DNA of 64,000 nt from Streptomyces sp. R33 (lineage in GTDB: Bacteria; Actinomycetota; Actinomycetes; Streptomycetales; Streptomycetaceae), in the NCBI RefSeq assembly GCF_041200175.1, contig NZ_CP165727.1, positions 7,682,001 to 7,746,000 of the forward strand, read 5' to 3'. The notes under the pieces were generated by a model that was not told the DNA's origin, did no database searches, and saw nothing but the letters and a program-made list of their open reading frames with translations. The position numbers and the translations under genes are program-made. This document shows, piece after piece, positions 14,572 through 22,432 of the stretch. Numbering within the stretch: position 1 is the first letter of the stretch; each line of letters opens with the position of its first letter.

Positions 14572-16587
14572 GTGACTGCTGAAGATCGTTTCTTGTGGCT
14601 GGAAGACGTCGAGGGCGAGGCCGCGCTGGCCTGGGTGGGGGAGCGGAACGCGGAGACCGCCGCCGCGCTCACCGGCGACCCGCGCTTCGAGCCGCTGCGC
14701 GCCGAGCTGCGCGAGGCCCTCGACGACGCCGACCGCATCCCGTACACCGTCCGCCGCGCCGCGCACCTCTACAACTTCTGGCAGGACGCGGACCGCCCGA
14801 AGGGCGTGTGGCGGCGTACGACGCTGGAGCAGTACCGCAAGGACGACCCGGCCTGGGAGGTGCTCCTCGACATCGACGCCCTCGCCGCGCAGGAGGGCGA
14901 GGAGTGGGTGTGGGCCGGCGCCCGGGTGCGGTACCCCGACCACCGGCGGGCCCTGGTCCAGCTCTCCCGAAACGGCTCGGATGCCGTCGTGGTCCGCGAG
15001 TTCGACCTCGAGGACCGGGCCTTCGTCGACGGCGGCTTCGAGGTCGCGGAGGCGAAGACCCGGATCGGGTGGATCGACGAGGACACCGTCTTCCTCGGCA
15101 CCGACTTCGGACCCGGCTCGCTGACCGCCTCCGGCTATCCCCGTACGGTCCGGCGCTGGCGCAGGGGCACCGCCCCGGCGGACGCCGAGCTCGTCTTCGA
15201 GGCCGAGGCCGGCGACGTGTCCGCCTCCGGGTGGCACGACGCGACCCCCGGATACGAGCGCGACTTCGTCTCCCGCTTCACCGACTTCTTCCACGACGAG
15301 CTCCACCTCCTCGCCGACGGCGACCGGCTCGTCAGGATCGACGTGCCGGACGACGCCGGGAAGTACGCGCACCGGCAGTGGCTGATCGTCACCCCGAAGA
15401 CCCCGTGGCTCGGGCACCCGGCCGGCTCGCTCCTCGCCTTCGACTTCGACGCGTTCCTCGCCGGGGACCGCACCGCGCACGTGCTGTTCGCACCGGACGA
15501 GCGCACCGCACTGGCCGGGCACAGCTGGACCCGCCACCACCTGATCCTCGAGACGCTCGCCGACGTCGCGACCCGCATCGAGGTCCTCACCCCCGGCCCG
15601 GACGGCTGGAGCCGCCGGCCGCTGGCGGACGTGCCGGCGCTGTCCTCGGCGACCGTCACCGACACCGACCCGGACGTCAGCGACGAGTACTTCCTCAACA
15701 TCGACGGCTTCCTGCAGCCCTCCACCCTCTCGTACGGGCACATCGGCGCCGACTCCGAGCCGCTCAAGCAGGCCCCCGCCCGCTTCGACGCCCGCGGCCT
15801 GTCGGTCCGGCAGTTCTTCGCGACCTCCGCCGACGGCACGCAGGTCCCGTACTTCGTCGTCGGCCCGGCCGGCCAGGACCGCCCGGGGCCCGCGCTCCTC
15901 TACGGGTACGGCGGCTTCCGGGACCAGCAGACGCCGTACTACAGCCCGCTCACGGGCCGGGGCTGGCTCGCCCGTGGCGGTACGTACGCCGTCGCCAACA
16001 TCCGCGGCGGCTCCGAATACGGCCCCGCCTGGCACCGGGCCGCCCTCGGCGCGAACCGGGTCCGGGCCTTCGAGGACTTCGCAGCCGTCGCCGCCGACCT
16101 CATCGCCCGGGGCATCACCACCCCCGACCGCCTCGGCATCACCGGAGCCAGCAACGGCGGCCTGCTCATGGGCGCCATGCTCGTCCGCCACCCTGAGCTG
16201 TTCGGCGCGGTCGTCGCCGAGGTGCCCCTGCTGGACATGCTCCGCTACCACCGCCTGCTCGCCGGGGCGTCCTGGGTCGCCGAGTACGGGGATCCCGACA
16301 GCGAAGCCGACCGGCCCCACCTCGAAGCCCTCTCCCCGTACCACAACCTGTCCGCGGACCGGCCGTACCCGCCCCTGCTCCTGATGACCTCCACCCGCGA
16401 CGACCGCGTCCACCCCGGCCACGCCCGCAAGACGGCCGCCCGGCTGCGGGAACTGGGCCACCGGGTGCTGTTCCACGAGAACACCGGCGGGGGCCACGGC
16501 GGAGCCAGCGACAACGAGCAGGCCGCCGCCAACCATGCGCTCGCGTACACCTTCCTGTGGCAGCACCTGGGAGCGGAAACGACGTGA
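14572..16587 (+). CDS. Prolyl oligopeptidase-family (S9) serine peptidase
   Basis: A 671-residue S9 peptidase. The opening FLWLEDVEGEAALAWV is the typical prolyl-oligopeptidase N-terminus; a beta-propeller spans roughly residues 60-400. The C-terminal alpha/beta-hydrolase domain carries the nucleophile Ser in GASNGGLLMGAML, the Asp in STRDDRVHPGH and the His in GGGHGG. No signal peptide, so it acts in the cytoplasm on short peptides. GTG is the start. The exact class (prolyl oligopeptidase, oligopeptidase B or a relative) is not resolved by these motifs. Confidence 0.9.
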   Translation: MTAEDRFLWLEDVEGEAALAWVGERNAETAAALTGDPRFEPLRAELREALDDADRIPYTVRRAAHLYNFWQDADRPKGVWRRTTLEQYRKDDPAWEVLLDIDALAAQEGEEWVWAGARVRYPDHRRALVQLSRNGSDAVVVREFDLEDRAFVDGGFEVAEAKTRIGWIDEDTVFLGTDFGPGSLTASGYPRTVRRWRRGTAPADAELVFEAEAGDVSASGWHDATPGYERDFVSRFTDFFHDELHLLADGDRLVRIDVPDDAGKYAHRQWLIVTPKTPWLGHPAGSLLAFDFDAFLAGDRTAHVLFAPDERTALAGHSWTRHHLILETLADVATRIEVLTPGPDGWSRRPLADVPALSSATVTDTDPDVSDEYFLNIDGFLQPSTLSYGHIGADSEPLKQAPARFDARGLSVRQFFATSADGTQVPYFVVGPAGQDRPGPALLYGYGGFRDQQTPYYSPLTGRGWLARGGTYAVANIRGGSEYGPAWHRAALGANRVRAFEDFAAVAADLIARGITTPDRLGITGASNGGLLMGAMLVRHPELFGAVVAEVPLLDMLRYHRLLAGASWVAEYGDPDSEADRPHLEALSPYHNLSADRPYPPLLLMTSTRDDRVHPGHARKTAARLRELGHRVLFHENTGGGHGGASDNEQAAANHALAYTFLWQHLGAETT

Positions 16588-16606
16588 CGTGAGGCAACGC
16601 CACGAG

Positions 16607-16637
16607 GCCCGGGCGCGGGAAATCCCGTTGCCCGGGC
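16607..16637 (+). terminator. Imperfect hairpin after the S9 peptidase
   Basis: Arms GCCCGGGC on both sides plus an inner GGG/CCC pair around AAAT, with a few unpaired bases. It begins 20 bases after the peptidase stop codon and precedes the MFS gene. Confidence 0.45.
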
Positions 16638-16665
16638 GCGGGCGGATCACGCACGATGATCCGCT

Positions 16666-17952
16666 GTGAGTACCACCCGTTCGTCCGGCTTGCTTCCCGA
16701 CCTCTCCCCGTGGCGTTCCAGCCGCGATTTCCGGCTGCTCTTCTTCCAGGGCGCCGTCACGTTCTTCACGTCCTTCATGGCGATGATCGCCCTCCCCCTC
16801 CAGATCAAGCACCTGACGGACTCGCCGCTCGCCGTCGGCGCGATGGGCGCGGTGGAACTCGTCCCGCTGGTGGTCTTCGGCCTGTACGGCGGGGCCCTCG
16901 CGGACGCGATCGACCGGCGGCGGATGATCCTGCTGAGCGAGGCCGGGCTCGGGGTGCTGGCCCTCGTCCTGCTCGTGAACGCCCTGCTGCCGAACCCGCT
17001 GTTGTGGCCGCTGTACGTGGTCGCGGCCGGCGTCTCGGCGCTGGCCGGGCTGCAGCGGCCGGCCCTGGACTCGATGATGGCGCGGATCGTGCCGCACGAG
17101 CAGCAGACCGCGGCCGCGGCGCTCAACGCGCTGCGCTACCAGATCGGCGCCATCGCCGGACCGGCGCTCGCCGGACTGGTCGTCGCCTACGCCGGTTACC
17201 CGGCGGCCTACGCCGTCACGGTCGGCGGCTTCGTCCTGTCCGTCGCGCTGTGCACCCGGCTGACCCCGGCGCCGCCGTCACCCGGCGCGGAACGGCCCTC
17301 GCTGCGCGGGATCGCCGAGGGGGCGCGCTACGCGTGGAGCCGGCCGGTGCTGCTGGGCACGTACGCGGTGGACCTCGCGGCGATGTTCTTCGCCTTCCCG
17401 AACACGATCTTCCCCTTCCTCGCGGACGAGCTCGACGCGGTGTGGGCGCTGGGCCTGATGTACTCCGCGGGCGCCGTGGGCTCCCTGGTACTCGGGATGA
17501 CCAGCGGCTGGACCTCGCGGGTGCGGCGGCACGGCCTGTTCGTGGTGTGCGGAGCCGTGGTCTGGGGCGCGGCGATCGCGGGGGCCGGCTGGTTCACCGA
17601 CATCTGGGTGGTGCTGGCGTGCCTGGCGGTGGCCGGGGCCGGCGACATGCTGAGCGGCCTGGGCCGGGCCACGATCTGGAACCAGACCATCCCCGAGGAG
17701 CTGCGCGGGCGGCTGGCGGGCATCGAGGTGCTGTCGTACAGCGTGGGTCCCCAGCTGGGCCAGGTCCGCGCGGGCAGCGTGGCGGGCTGGACGGGCACCC
17801 GGCCGGCGTTCTGGAGCGGCGGCCTCATGTGCGTGGCGGCGGTGGCTGCCCTGTCCGTACTGCTGCCGAAGCTGGTGACGTACGACGCGGACACGGACGA
17901 GGACGCGCTGCGCCGCCGCGAGGCGAAGCGCGCGGACCGGCTGGCGGCCTGA
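16666..17952 (+). CDS. MFS transporter, EntS-like exporter
   Basis: A 428-residue, about 12-helix major facilitator protein. The loop after helix 2 reads GGALADAIDRRRMILLSE, the MFS-signature position. Its general shape (SRDFRLLFFQGAVTFFTSF at the start, long hydrophobic runs, a basic tail) matches the enterobactin-exporter-like group MFS_3. GTG is the start; no good Shine-Dalgarno sequence is visible. Substrate unknown; no siderophore genes are nearby. Confidence 0.87.
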   Translation: MSTTRSSGLLPDLSPWRSSRDFRLLFFQGAVTFFTSFMAMIALPLQIKHLTDSPLAVGAMGAVELVPLVVFGLYGGALADAIDRRRMILLSEAGLGVLALVLLVNALLPNPLLWPLYVVAAGVSALAGLQRPALDSMMARIVPHEQQTAAAALNALRYQIGAIAGPALAGLVVAYAGYPAAYAVTVGGFVLSVALCTRLTPAPPSPGAERPSLRGIAEGARYAWSRPVLLGTYAVDLAAMFFAFPNTIFPFLADELDAVWALGLMYSAGAVGSLVLGMTSGWTSRVRRHGLFVVCGAVVWGAAIAGAGWFTDIWVVLACLAVAGAGDMLSGLGRATIWNQTIPEELRGRLAGIEVLSYSVGPQLGQVRAGSVAGWTGTRPAFWSGGLMCVAAVAALSVLLPKLVTYDADTDEDALRRREAKRADRLAA

Positions 17953-17959
17953 GCCCACG

Positions 17960-18157
17960 CTAGCCCGCAGGCCTGAAGCCGGTCGGCGGGCGGGGGTCCT
18001 GGCGGGGCGCAGGCCGGTCGGCGGGCTCCGGCGGGATCTTCGGGCCGACGACGTACTGGTTCTCGACGAGGTGCTCGTAGATCTCGAAGTCGACGGCCTG
18101 CCACCGCCCCATGTCTCCGTGGACGGCCCGGAACTGGGCCGGAGTCGGACTGGTCAC
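17960..18157 (-). CDS. Small hypothetical protein
   Basis: A 65-residue protein with a Pro-rich tail (EPADRPAPRQDPRPPTG). The GTG start (VTSPTPAQFR) is chosen because GGGAGAGG precedes it by about 8 bases; a TTG 21 bases upstream is possible but lies before that site. The part FEIYEHLVENQYVVGPKI looks like a folded helix-strand unit. I do not recognise the family. Its 3' end converges on the MFS gene, 8 bases away. Confidence 0.55.
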   Translation of the reverse strand: MTSPTPAQFRAVHGDMGRWQAVDFEIYEHLVENQYVVGPKIPPEPADRPAPRQDPRPPTGFRPAG

Positions 18158-18247
18158 TGTTCTCACCTCTCCCGTCAAGGGTGCGGGATCGCAGGTCCTT
18201 CTGCACGCCGCACGGACTGGGCCATCGGAGTGACGGCGAGAGCGGTC

Positions 18248-18901
18248 CTACGGGGCGGGGACGGCGTCGGCCGTGAGGCCGGCGAGCTGCAGCGCGCGGT
18301 GCACGGCGGGCAGGTCCCAGTCCGCGTCCCGGCCGCCGTTCCCGCTCTCGGCGGCCAGCGCATCCAGCGCCCCGGGCGTCAGCCGGTAGTTCTCCGCGGC
18401 CTCCAGGAGCTCCTTCGCGGCAGGCCCGTGGCCGGCCAGCAGCCTGAGGAGCTCCTCGCGTTCCACGAAACGGCTCATTCCGCAGTCGAGGCCGTCGTCC
18501 TTGAGGTCCGCGGGGTACGGCGCGCGGGCCCAGGCGCCGTTCTCGTACCAGTAGACACAGCCCAGCTCCCAGCCTTCGAGCAGGTCGCGCAGGGTCTCGT
18601 ACGGGAGCCAGTCCGGGGCCTGCGCCAGCATGTCGACGGCCGGCTCGTGCCATTTGACGTCGCTCGACTCGTCCTCGCCGTAGAGCACGAAACGACCCTG
18701 GCCCATCCGGGCCAGGGTCCAGCAGGTGCAGCCGGCGTCGTCGAGACGGAGCCGGGCGCCGTCGATCCAGTGGCCGGTGCGGTGGATCCCGTGGCCCTCC
18801 GCCTCGGTGGTCGCCTCGAGTACGGCGACGAACGCCCACCGCGCCCATAGCAGTTCCGCCGCGGGCAGATCTCCGGGCCGGCCCGGCCGGTGAATCGTCA
18901 T
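18248..18901 (-). CDS. Hypothetical protein, unrecognised soluble family
   Basis: A 217-residue soluble acidic protein with no signal peptide or membrane segment. It is Trp-rich in the first two thirds (LLWARWAFVAVLE, GHWIDGARL, WHEPAVDMLAQAPDWLPYE, GCVYWYENGAWARAPY). The C-terminal third is helical, with Leu/Ala repeats (RHALQLAGL-type end). It contains several Cys but no metal-binding pattern. Codon usage is typical, so it is a real gene. Function unknown. Confidence 0.7.
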   Translation of the reverse strand: MTIHRPGRPGDLPAAELLWARWAFVAVLEATTEAEGHGIHRTGHWIDGARLRLDDAGCTCWTLARMGQGRFVLYGEDESSDVKWHEPAVDMLAQAPDWLPYETLRDLLEGWELGCVYWYENGAWARAPYPADLKDDGLDCGMSRFVEREELLRLLAGHGPAAKELLEAAENYRLTPGALDALAAESGNGGRDADWDLPAVHRALQLAGLTADAVPAP

Positions 18902-19004
18902 GCCGTCTCTGCTCCCCTTGCCGGTGACACACGCGTACCGGCAGGATCGTAGCCGCAGTCACCGCGGTGTCGCAGGCGCCGAGTTCGGCCGCCGCACCGT
19001 ACCG

Positions 19005-19424
19005 TCAGGCCCTCGTGTTGTGCGGGACGTCCGTGCACAGCGCCCAGATGACGAACACGCCGATGCCGATGGCGATGATCGACCAGAGCGGCTGGTACGG
19101 CAGCCACATGAAGTGCAGGATCACGTAGAGGCAGGTCAGGACGATACCGGCGATCCGGCCGGCCTCCGACCCCTTGAGGATCGCCGCGCCGGCACCGAGC
19201 ACGAGGACGCCGACGACGAGATGGATCCAACCCCATGTCGTGAGGTCGAACCTGAAGGTGTAGTCGCCGAAGCGCTGGTACACCTCGTCGTTGGCGATGG
19301 CGACGATGCCTTCGAGGATGCCGAAGACGCCGCTGACGACCATCAGGACACCCGCGAACATCGTGCCGCCCGCTGCCCAACCGCTGTGGGTACTGCTCGG
19401 CGTGTTACTCGGCGTGCTGCTCAT
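19005..19424 (-). CDS. DUF7144-type four-helix membrane protein
   Basis: A 139-residue membrane protein. A Ser/Thr/Pro-rich N-terminus is followed by four hydrophobic helices. The block YTFRFDLTTWGWIHLVVG and the ending FMWLPYQPLWSIIAI...FVIWALCTD match a family of actinobacterial membrane proteins I know as DUF7144. The ATG starting MSSTPSN follows a purine-rich GAGAGAGG. Function unknown. Confidence 0.78.
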   Translation of the reverse strand: MSSTPSNTPSSTHSGWAAGGTMFAGVLMVVSGVFGILEGIVAIANDEVYQRFGDYTFRFDLTTWGWIHLVVGVLVLGAGAAILKGSEAGRIAGIVLTCLYVILHFMWLPYQPLWSIIAIGIGVFVIWALCTDVPHNTRA

Positions 19425-19596
19425 CGCGCAGCCTCTCTCTCGGTTGCGGGACCGGCTCTCCATGCCGAACCGGTCCGGTAACCCATCGTGCGCACCCATC
19501 GCGCGCGGCGCACGTCGAGCCGTGACGCACCACCGGGGGTCAAGTCAGGTCACCCCGGTCCTCACCGGGTGTCGATGCCGAACTAATCTTCGGATC

Positions 19597-20223
19597 ATGG
19601 CCTTGCGACCTGACGAGTTCTACGACCACGCGATCGCCGCTGCTGATGGGGAGCGTCGGCTCCCGCTCGCGCGCATGACAGGGTGGGACATCAGCCCGTT
19701 CGAGCCGGACGGATTGCGCGTCGCGCCTCTGCGCCCTCCGGTTCTGCCCGAGCCTCCGCGACACGGCGAGGACCCGTCGAATTGCGGGGCGTGCCGTGAC
19801 CGAAGCGATGGGATCTGGTTCAACGACAGTTGGCGGCTCACCCGGATCACGGGAGTCGGTGTGCCGCTGGTGCTCATGCTGCATCCTCTTGAGCACTATG
19901 ACATGGCTGACCTGCCCGATGAGCTGGCAGCGGAGCTGGGGGTCCTGTCCACTCACATCGTCCGCCACGTGCAGGCCCTGCCACACGTTTCGCGAGCCCA
20001 CGTCTACCGCATCGGAGACGGGGGCGCACATCTGCACATCTGGTTCTTCGCCCGGCCCGAAGGACAGACGCAGCTGTACGGATCATGGATGCCCGTCTGG
20101 GACGATCTGCTGCCCGAATACCCGGCAGATGTCGCAGAGGCAGACGCGGTGATCGTGGCAGACGCATTGGTCGCTTCCATCGGGGGTCGTCGGCCGGCTG
20201 CCGGCGAATCGCCACACGACTGA
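19597..20223 (+). CDS. HIT-superfamily-like protein
   Basis: A 208-residue protein. The segment LMLHPLEHYDMADLPDELAA and the later AHVYRIGDGGAHLHIWFFAR resemble the histidine-triad fold, with the HxHxH nucleotide-phosphate motif reduced to HLH. CGACRD near residue 65 might bind metal with other residues. HIT proteins hydrolyse or transfer nucleotide phosphates, but the incomplete triad makes activity uncertain. No Shine-Dalgarno sequence precedes the ATG, so initiation may be leaderless. It stands alone. Confidence 0.6.
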   Translation: MALRPDEFYDHAIAAADGERRLPLARMTGWDISPFEPDGLRVAPLRPPVLPEPPRHGEDPSNCGACRDRSDGIWFNDSWRLTRITGVGVPLVLMLHPLEHYDMADLPDELAAELGVLSTHIVRHVQALPHVSRAHVYRIGDGGAHLHIWFFARPEGQTQLYGSWMPVWDDLLPEYPADVAEADAVIVADALVASIGGRRPAAGESPHD

Positions 20224-20423
20224 CCACGCCAGGACAGTCCGCCGTGACGGCGTCGAGGTCCTGGCGGAGGAGGCCGGGGAAGCCCGAGCCGAAAGCCGGG
20301 GGCCTCGACGCGTCGCAACCCGCCAACGGGCAATACGCCAAAGGCCCCCAGTCCGAGCACCAAGGTCACGAGTCGGCAACTCCGCGAACAGGGCCCTCCC
20401 GCGGCAGACACCCTGTGGGACTC

Positions 20424-20957
20424 ATGACCCGCACCACGCGCCTCGCCGCGCTCGCAGTCGGTACCGCCCTGCTGGCCGCCGCCTGCTCGAGCCCCGGCAG
20501 CAACGACAGCAAGCCCCAGCCGGCGCCGCCCACCGCCCCGTCCTCGTCCTCGGCAACACAGCCCGCCGCCGATGCTGCGACCGCGTTCAAGAAGATCGCG
20601 GCGGCCGTGCCCTCCGTGACCGGTAGCACCCCGGTCACCGCGGACAACGACCCCAACCACCTCTTGGGCCGGCCCGGCCAGTACACGTCGAAGATCACGT
20701 TCGGCGACAGTCGCATCCAACCGGCCGACACCCAGGGCCTCGAGCCCGGCGACGTACAACTCGGCGGCGCCATCGAAACCTTCGCCAGCAACACCGAGGC
20801 CCAGGCCCGCGCTACCTACATCCAGGCCGCCACCAAGGCCCTTCCCGCCCTCACCGAGTACGACTACGTCCACGGCATCCATCTCATCCGGGTCAGCCAC
20901 TACCTCACCCCCGCCCAAGCCGAGGAGTACAAGACCGCGGCGGGGAAACTGCCGTAG
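20424..20957 (+). CDS. Predicted lipoprotein
   Basis: A 177-residue exported protein. The signal peptide MTRTTRLAALAVGTALLAA leads to the lipobox AAAC near residue 21. A Pro/Ser/Thr-rich linker then joins a globular domain with no motif I recognise (LGRPGQYTSKITFGDSRI, TQGLEPGDVQLGGAIETF). It ends in a helix (LTPAQAEEYKTAAGKL). Probably attached to the outer face of the membrane. It could be a sensor or binding lipoprotein linked to the nearby kinases, but only position suggests that. Confidence 0.78.
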   Translation: MTRTTRLAALAVGTALLAAACSSPGSNDSKPQPAPPTAPSSSSATQPAADAATAFKKIAAAVPSVTGSTPVTADNDPNHLLGRPGQYTSKITFGDSRIQPADTQGLEPGDVQLGGAIETFASNTEAQARATYIQAATKALPALTEYDYVHGIHLIRVSHYLTPAQAEEYKTAAGKLP

Positions 20958-20978
20958 GACGCGCCCGCAGATCGAACG

Positions 20979-21012
20979 GCGAAGGCCCCACCTCGACGGG
21001 TGGGGCCTTCGC
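20979..21012. terminator. Perfect 14-bp bidirectional terminator hairpin
   Basis: GCGAAGGCCCCACC and its exact complement flank a TCGACG loop. It begins 21 bases after the lipoprotein stop and precedes the convergent minus-strand I36-like gene, so it can end both transcripts. The A-rich GAAGG / CCTTC side adds a short T-containing run. Confidence 0.88.
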
Positions 21013-21097
21013 GCACCGCCCGAGCGTGAAGACCGGTCAGTGACCGCTCGTGACTCGGCCCGGAAACCCGCCACGCGGCTCCGCCCCGTCCAGGGGC

Positions 21098-21547
21098 TCA
21101 GGCCACGCACACCACCATGCTGGTGACCGGAGTCCAGTTGGCGGTGGTGTCCTGTGAGGGCGAGTGGGGCGTGCGGTAGATGCCCGAGCTGGTGTACATC
21201 GCAACCCGGTCGTTGGTGCCGGCCAGGTTGTTGTACCACCAGCCGCCGCCGTACCACGGCATGCCGGTGGACCCGCACCCCCATTCCGCCCCGAACCCCT
21301 TCTCGGAGCTGTAGCCGCAGAAGTACCCGGCCCTGCAGGACGCTGCCAGTTCCGCCGGGGAATCCACGCCGCGCAGCAGCGTTGTTCCGTTGCCGAGGCT
21401 GATCCGTTCCACCCCGGCGGGGCTTGCGCCTGCCGTCTCGCCCGCTGCGGACGGCGCCGCCGTGGCGGTCGCCGCCGCCAGCAGCAACCCGAGGACCGCG
21501 AGCGTGCCCCGGGTCCGGCGTGCGGCATGGGTGTGTCGAACGTGCAT
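21098..21547 (-). CDS. Secreted protein, peptidase-inhibitor family I36-like
   Basis: A 149-residue exported protein. Basic residues and a hydrophobic helix (LAVLGLLLAAATATAAPSA) form a Sec signal peptide. The mature part has the compact block SCRAGYFCGYSSEKGFGAEW, then WYNNLAGTNDRVAMY, with a late Cys, as in the beta/gamma-crystallin-like Streptomyces metalloproteinase inhibitor family I36. It would be released outside the cell. AGGAGAAAGCGC precedes the ATG. A second, shorter relative lies about 5 kb away beyond the two kinases. Confidence 0.75.
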   Translation of the reverse strand: MHVRHTHAARRTRGTLAVLGLLLAAATATAAPSAAGETAGASPAGVERISLGNGTTLLRGVDSPAELAASCRAGYFCGYSSEKGFGAEWGCGSTGMPWYGGGWWYNNLAGTNDRVAMYTSSGIYRTPHSPSQDTTANWTPVTSMVVCVA

Positions 21548-21738
21548 GCGCTTTCTCCTTTACCTGGATGGCTGGTTGCCCAGGCTGACGCGTGGGCCCA
21601 CCTGCCACCAGGCTGTGAGCTGTCCGGGCTTGTCCGGGACAAGGGGACCGCCGTTGACCAGCGTTGTCCGACGGCGCTGGGGCCTGGGCCCCGGGCCATA
21701 GCCCGACCTCGTCGGCAGCTCCGCCCGGCCTGGGCTCG

Positions 21739-22005
21739 CTACACCGGCGGTGGTGTCCAGCACTCGGGGCCGCCGCCGCGCCAGTCGACCAGGGCGGGGT
21801 CCGTGACGTCGAAGTCCTCGGCGTTCTCCATGCCCCTCGAGGCGAGGAAGACGGCGATGTCGCTGATCCGGTACGCCGTGCCCAGGCTCTGGCCGTCGCA
21901 CCGCACCCGGCGCCACCCGCGGTGGTCCGGGGGGTGTACCACCACGCGGGGAGGCGGGGCCGGCGCGTCGGGTCCCGGGTCGTTTCCGGGGCAGGCGCTC
22001 GTCAT
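21739..22005 (-). CDS. Small hypothetical protein, coupled gene 2
   Basis: An 88-residue protein. After a Pro-rich N-terminus comes a conserved-looking unit (VRCDGQSLGTAYRISDIAVF then LASRGMENAEDFDVTDPALV). Its ATG overlaps the stop of the previous gene (ATGA), so it is translationally coupled. No membrane or signal segment. Paired small genes like these are common in actinomycete accessory regions, often near regulators; no function can be assigned. Confidence 0.6.
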   Translation of the reverse strand: MTSACPGNDPGPDAPAPPPRVVVHPPDHRGWRRVRCDGQSLGTAYRISDIAVFLASRGMENAEDFDVTDPALVDWRGGGPECWTPPPV

Positions 22006-22241
22006 GCCGCTCTCACCCAGCCTCTGGCCCTCGCTGCGCGGCGGAGCTCGACCGGGCCGCCCGCCGTACGGGCCGGGCGCGACCAGTACGGATGGGCGGC
22101 GATCGCGCGCGAGAGCGCGATCAGCCGGCGGCGGAGCGGGGTCGTGCCGGCGGTCGCGGGCCGCCGGGCCAGTTCCCGGTAGGTACGGAGCCACTCGGCC
22201 TGGAGGGAGACCAGGTCGTCTGGGAAGGAGGTGCACTGCAT
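22002..22241 (-). CDS. Small hypothetical protein, coupled gene 1
   Basis: A 79-residue basic, helical protein (LVSLQAEWLRTYRELARRPA then LRRRLIALSRAIAAHPYW). It shares a 4-base stop/start overlap with the next gene, so the two form an operon. No clear Shine-Dalgarno site precedes the ATG. A TCGAAC-N4-GCTTGA sequence just upstream resembles one half of an actinomycete LexA box. Function unknown. Confidence 0.55.
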   Translation of the reverse strand: MQCTSFPDDLVSLQAEWLRTYRELARRPATAGTTPLRRRLIALSRAIAAHPYWSRPARTAGGPVELRRAARARGWVRAA

Positions 22242-22432
22242 CCACTAATTCAAGCATGTGTTCGATTTATGGCGCGAGTGGAGCCATGCAGGCCAAGGAC
22301 GGGACGGAGTCGCTGCGCGCCTCCCTGCGCAACCGCGCAACCGCGATTGCGGCCCGCTGCGGAGACTCGTCCTGAGACAGAGGTGACGCCGCCAAGTGAC
22401 TTCAGGGGGCGGCGTCGGGAAGAGTCGCGGAC

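Noticed and set aside
14443..17097. 884-codon minus-strand frame opposite the S9 peptidase and MFS genes
   Set aside because: Low-complexity composition without motifs; the plus-strand genes have full catalytic motifs.
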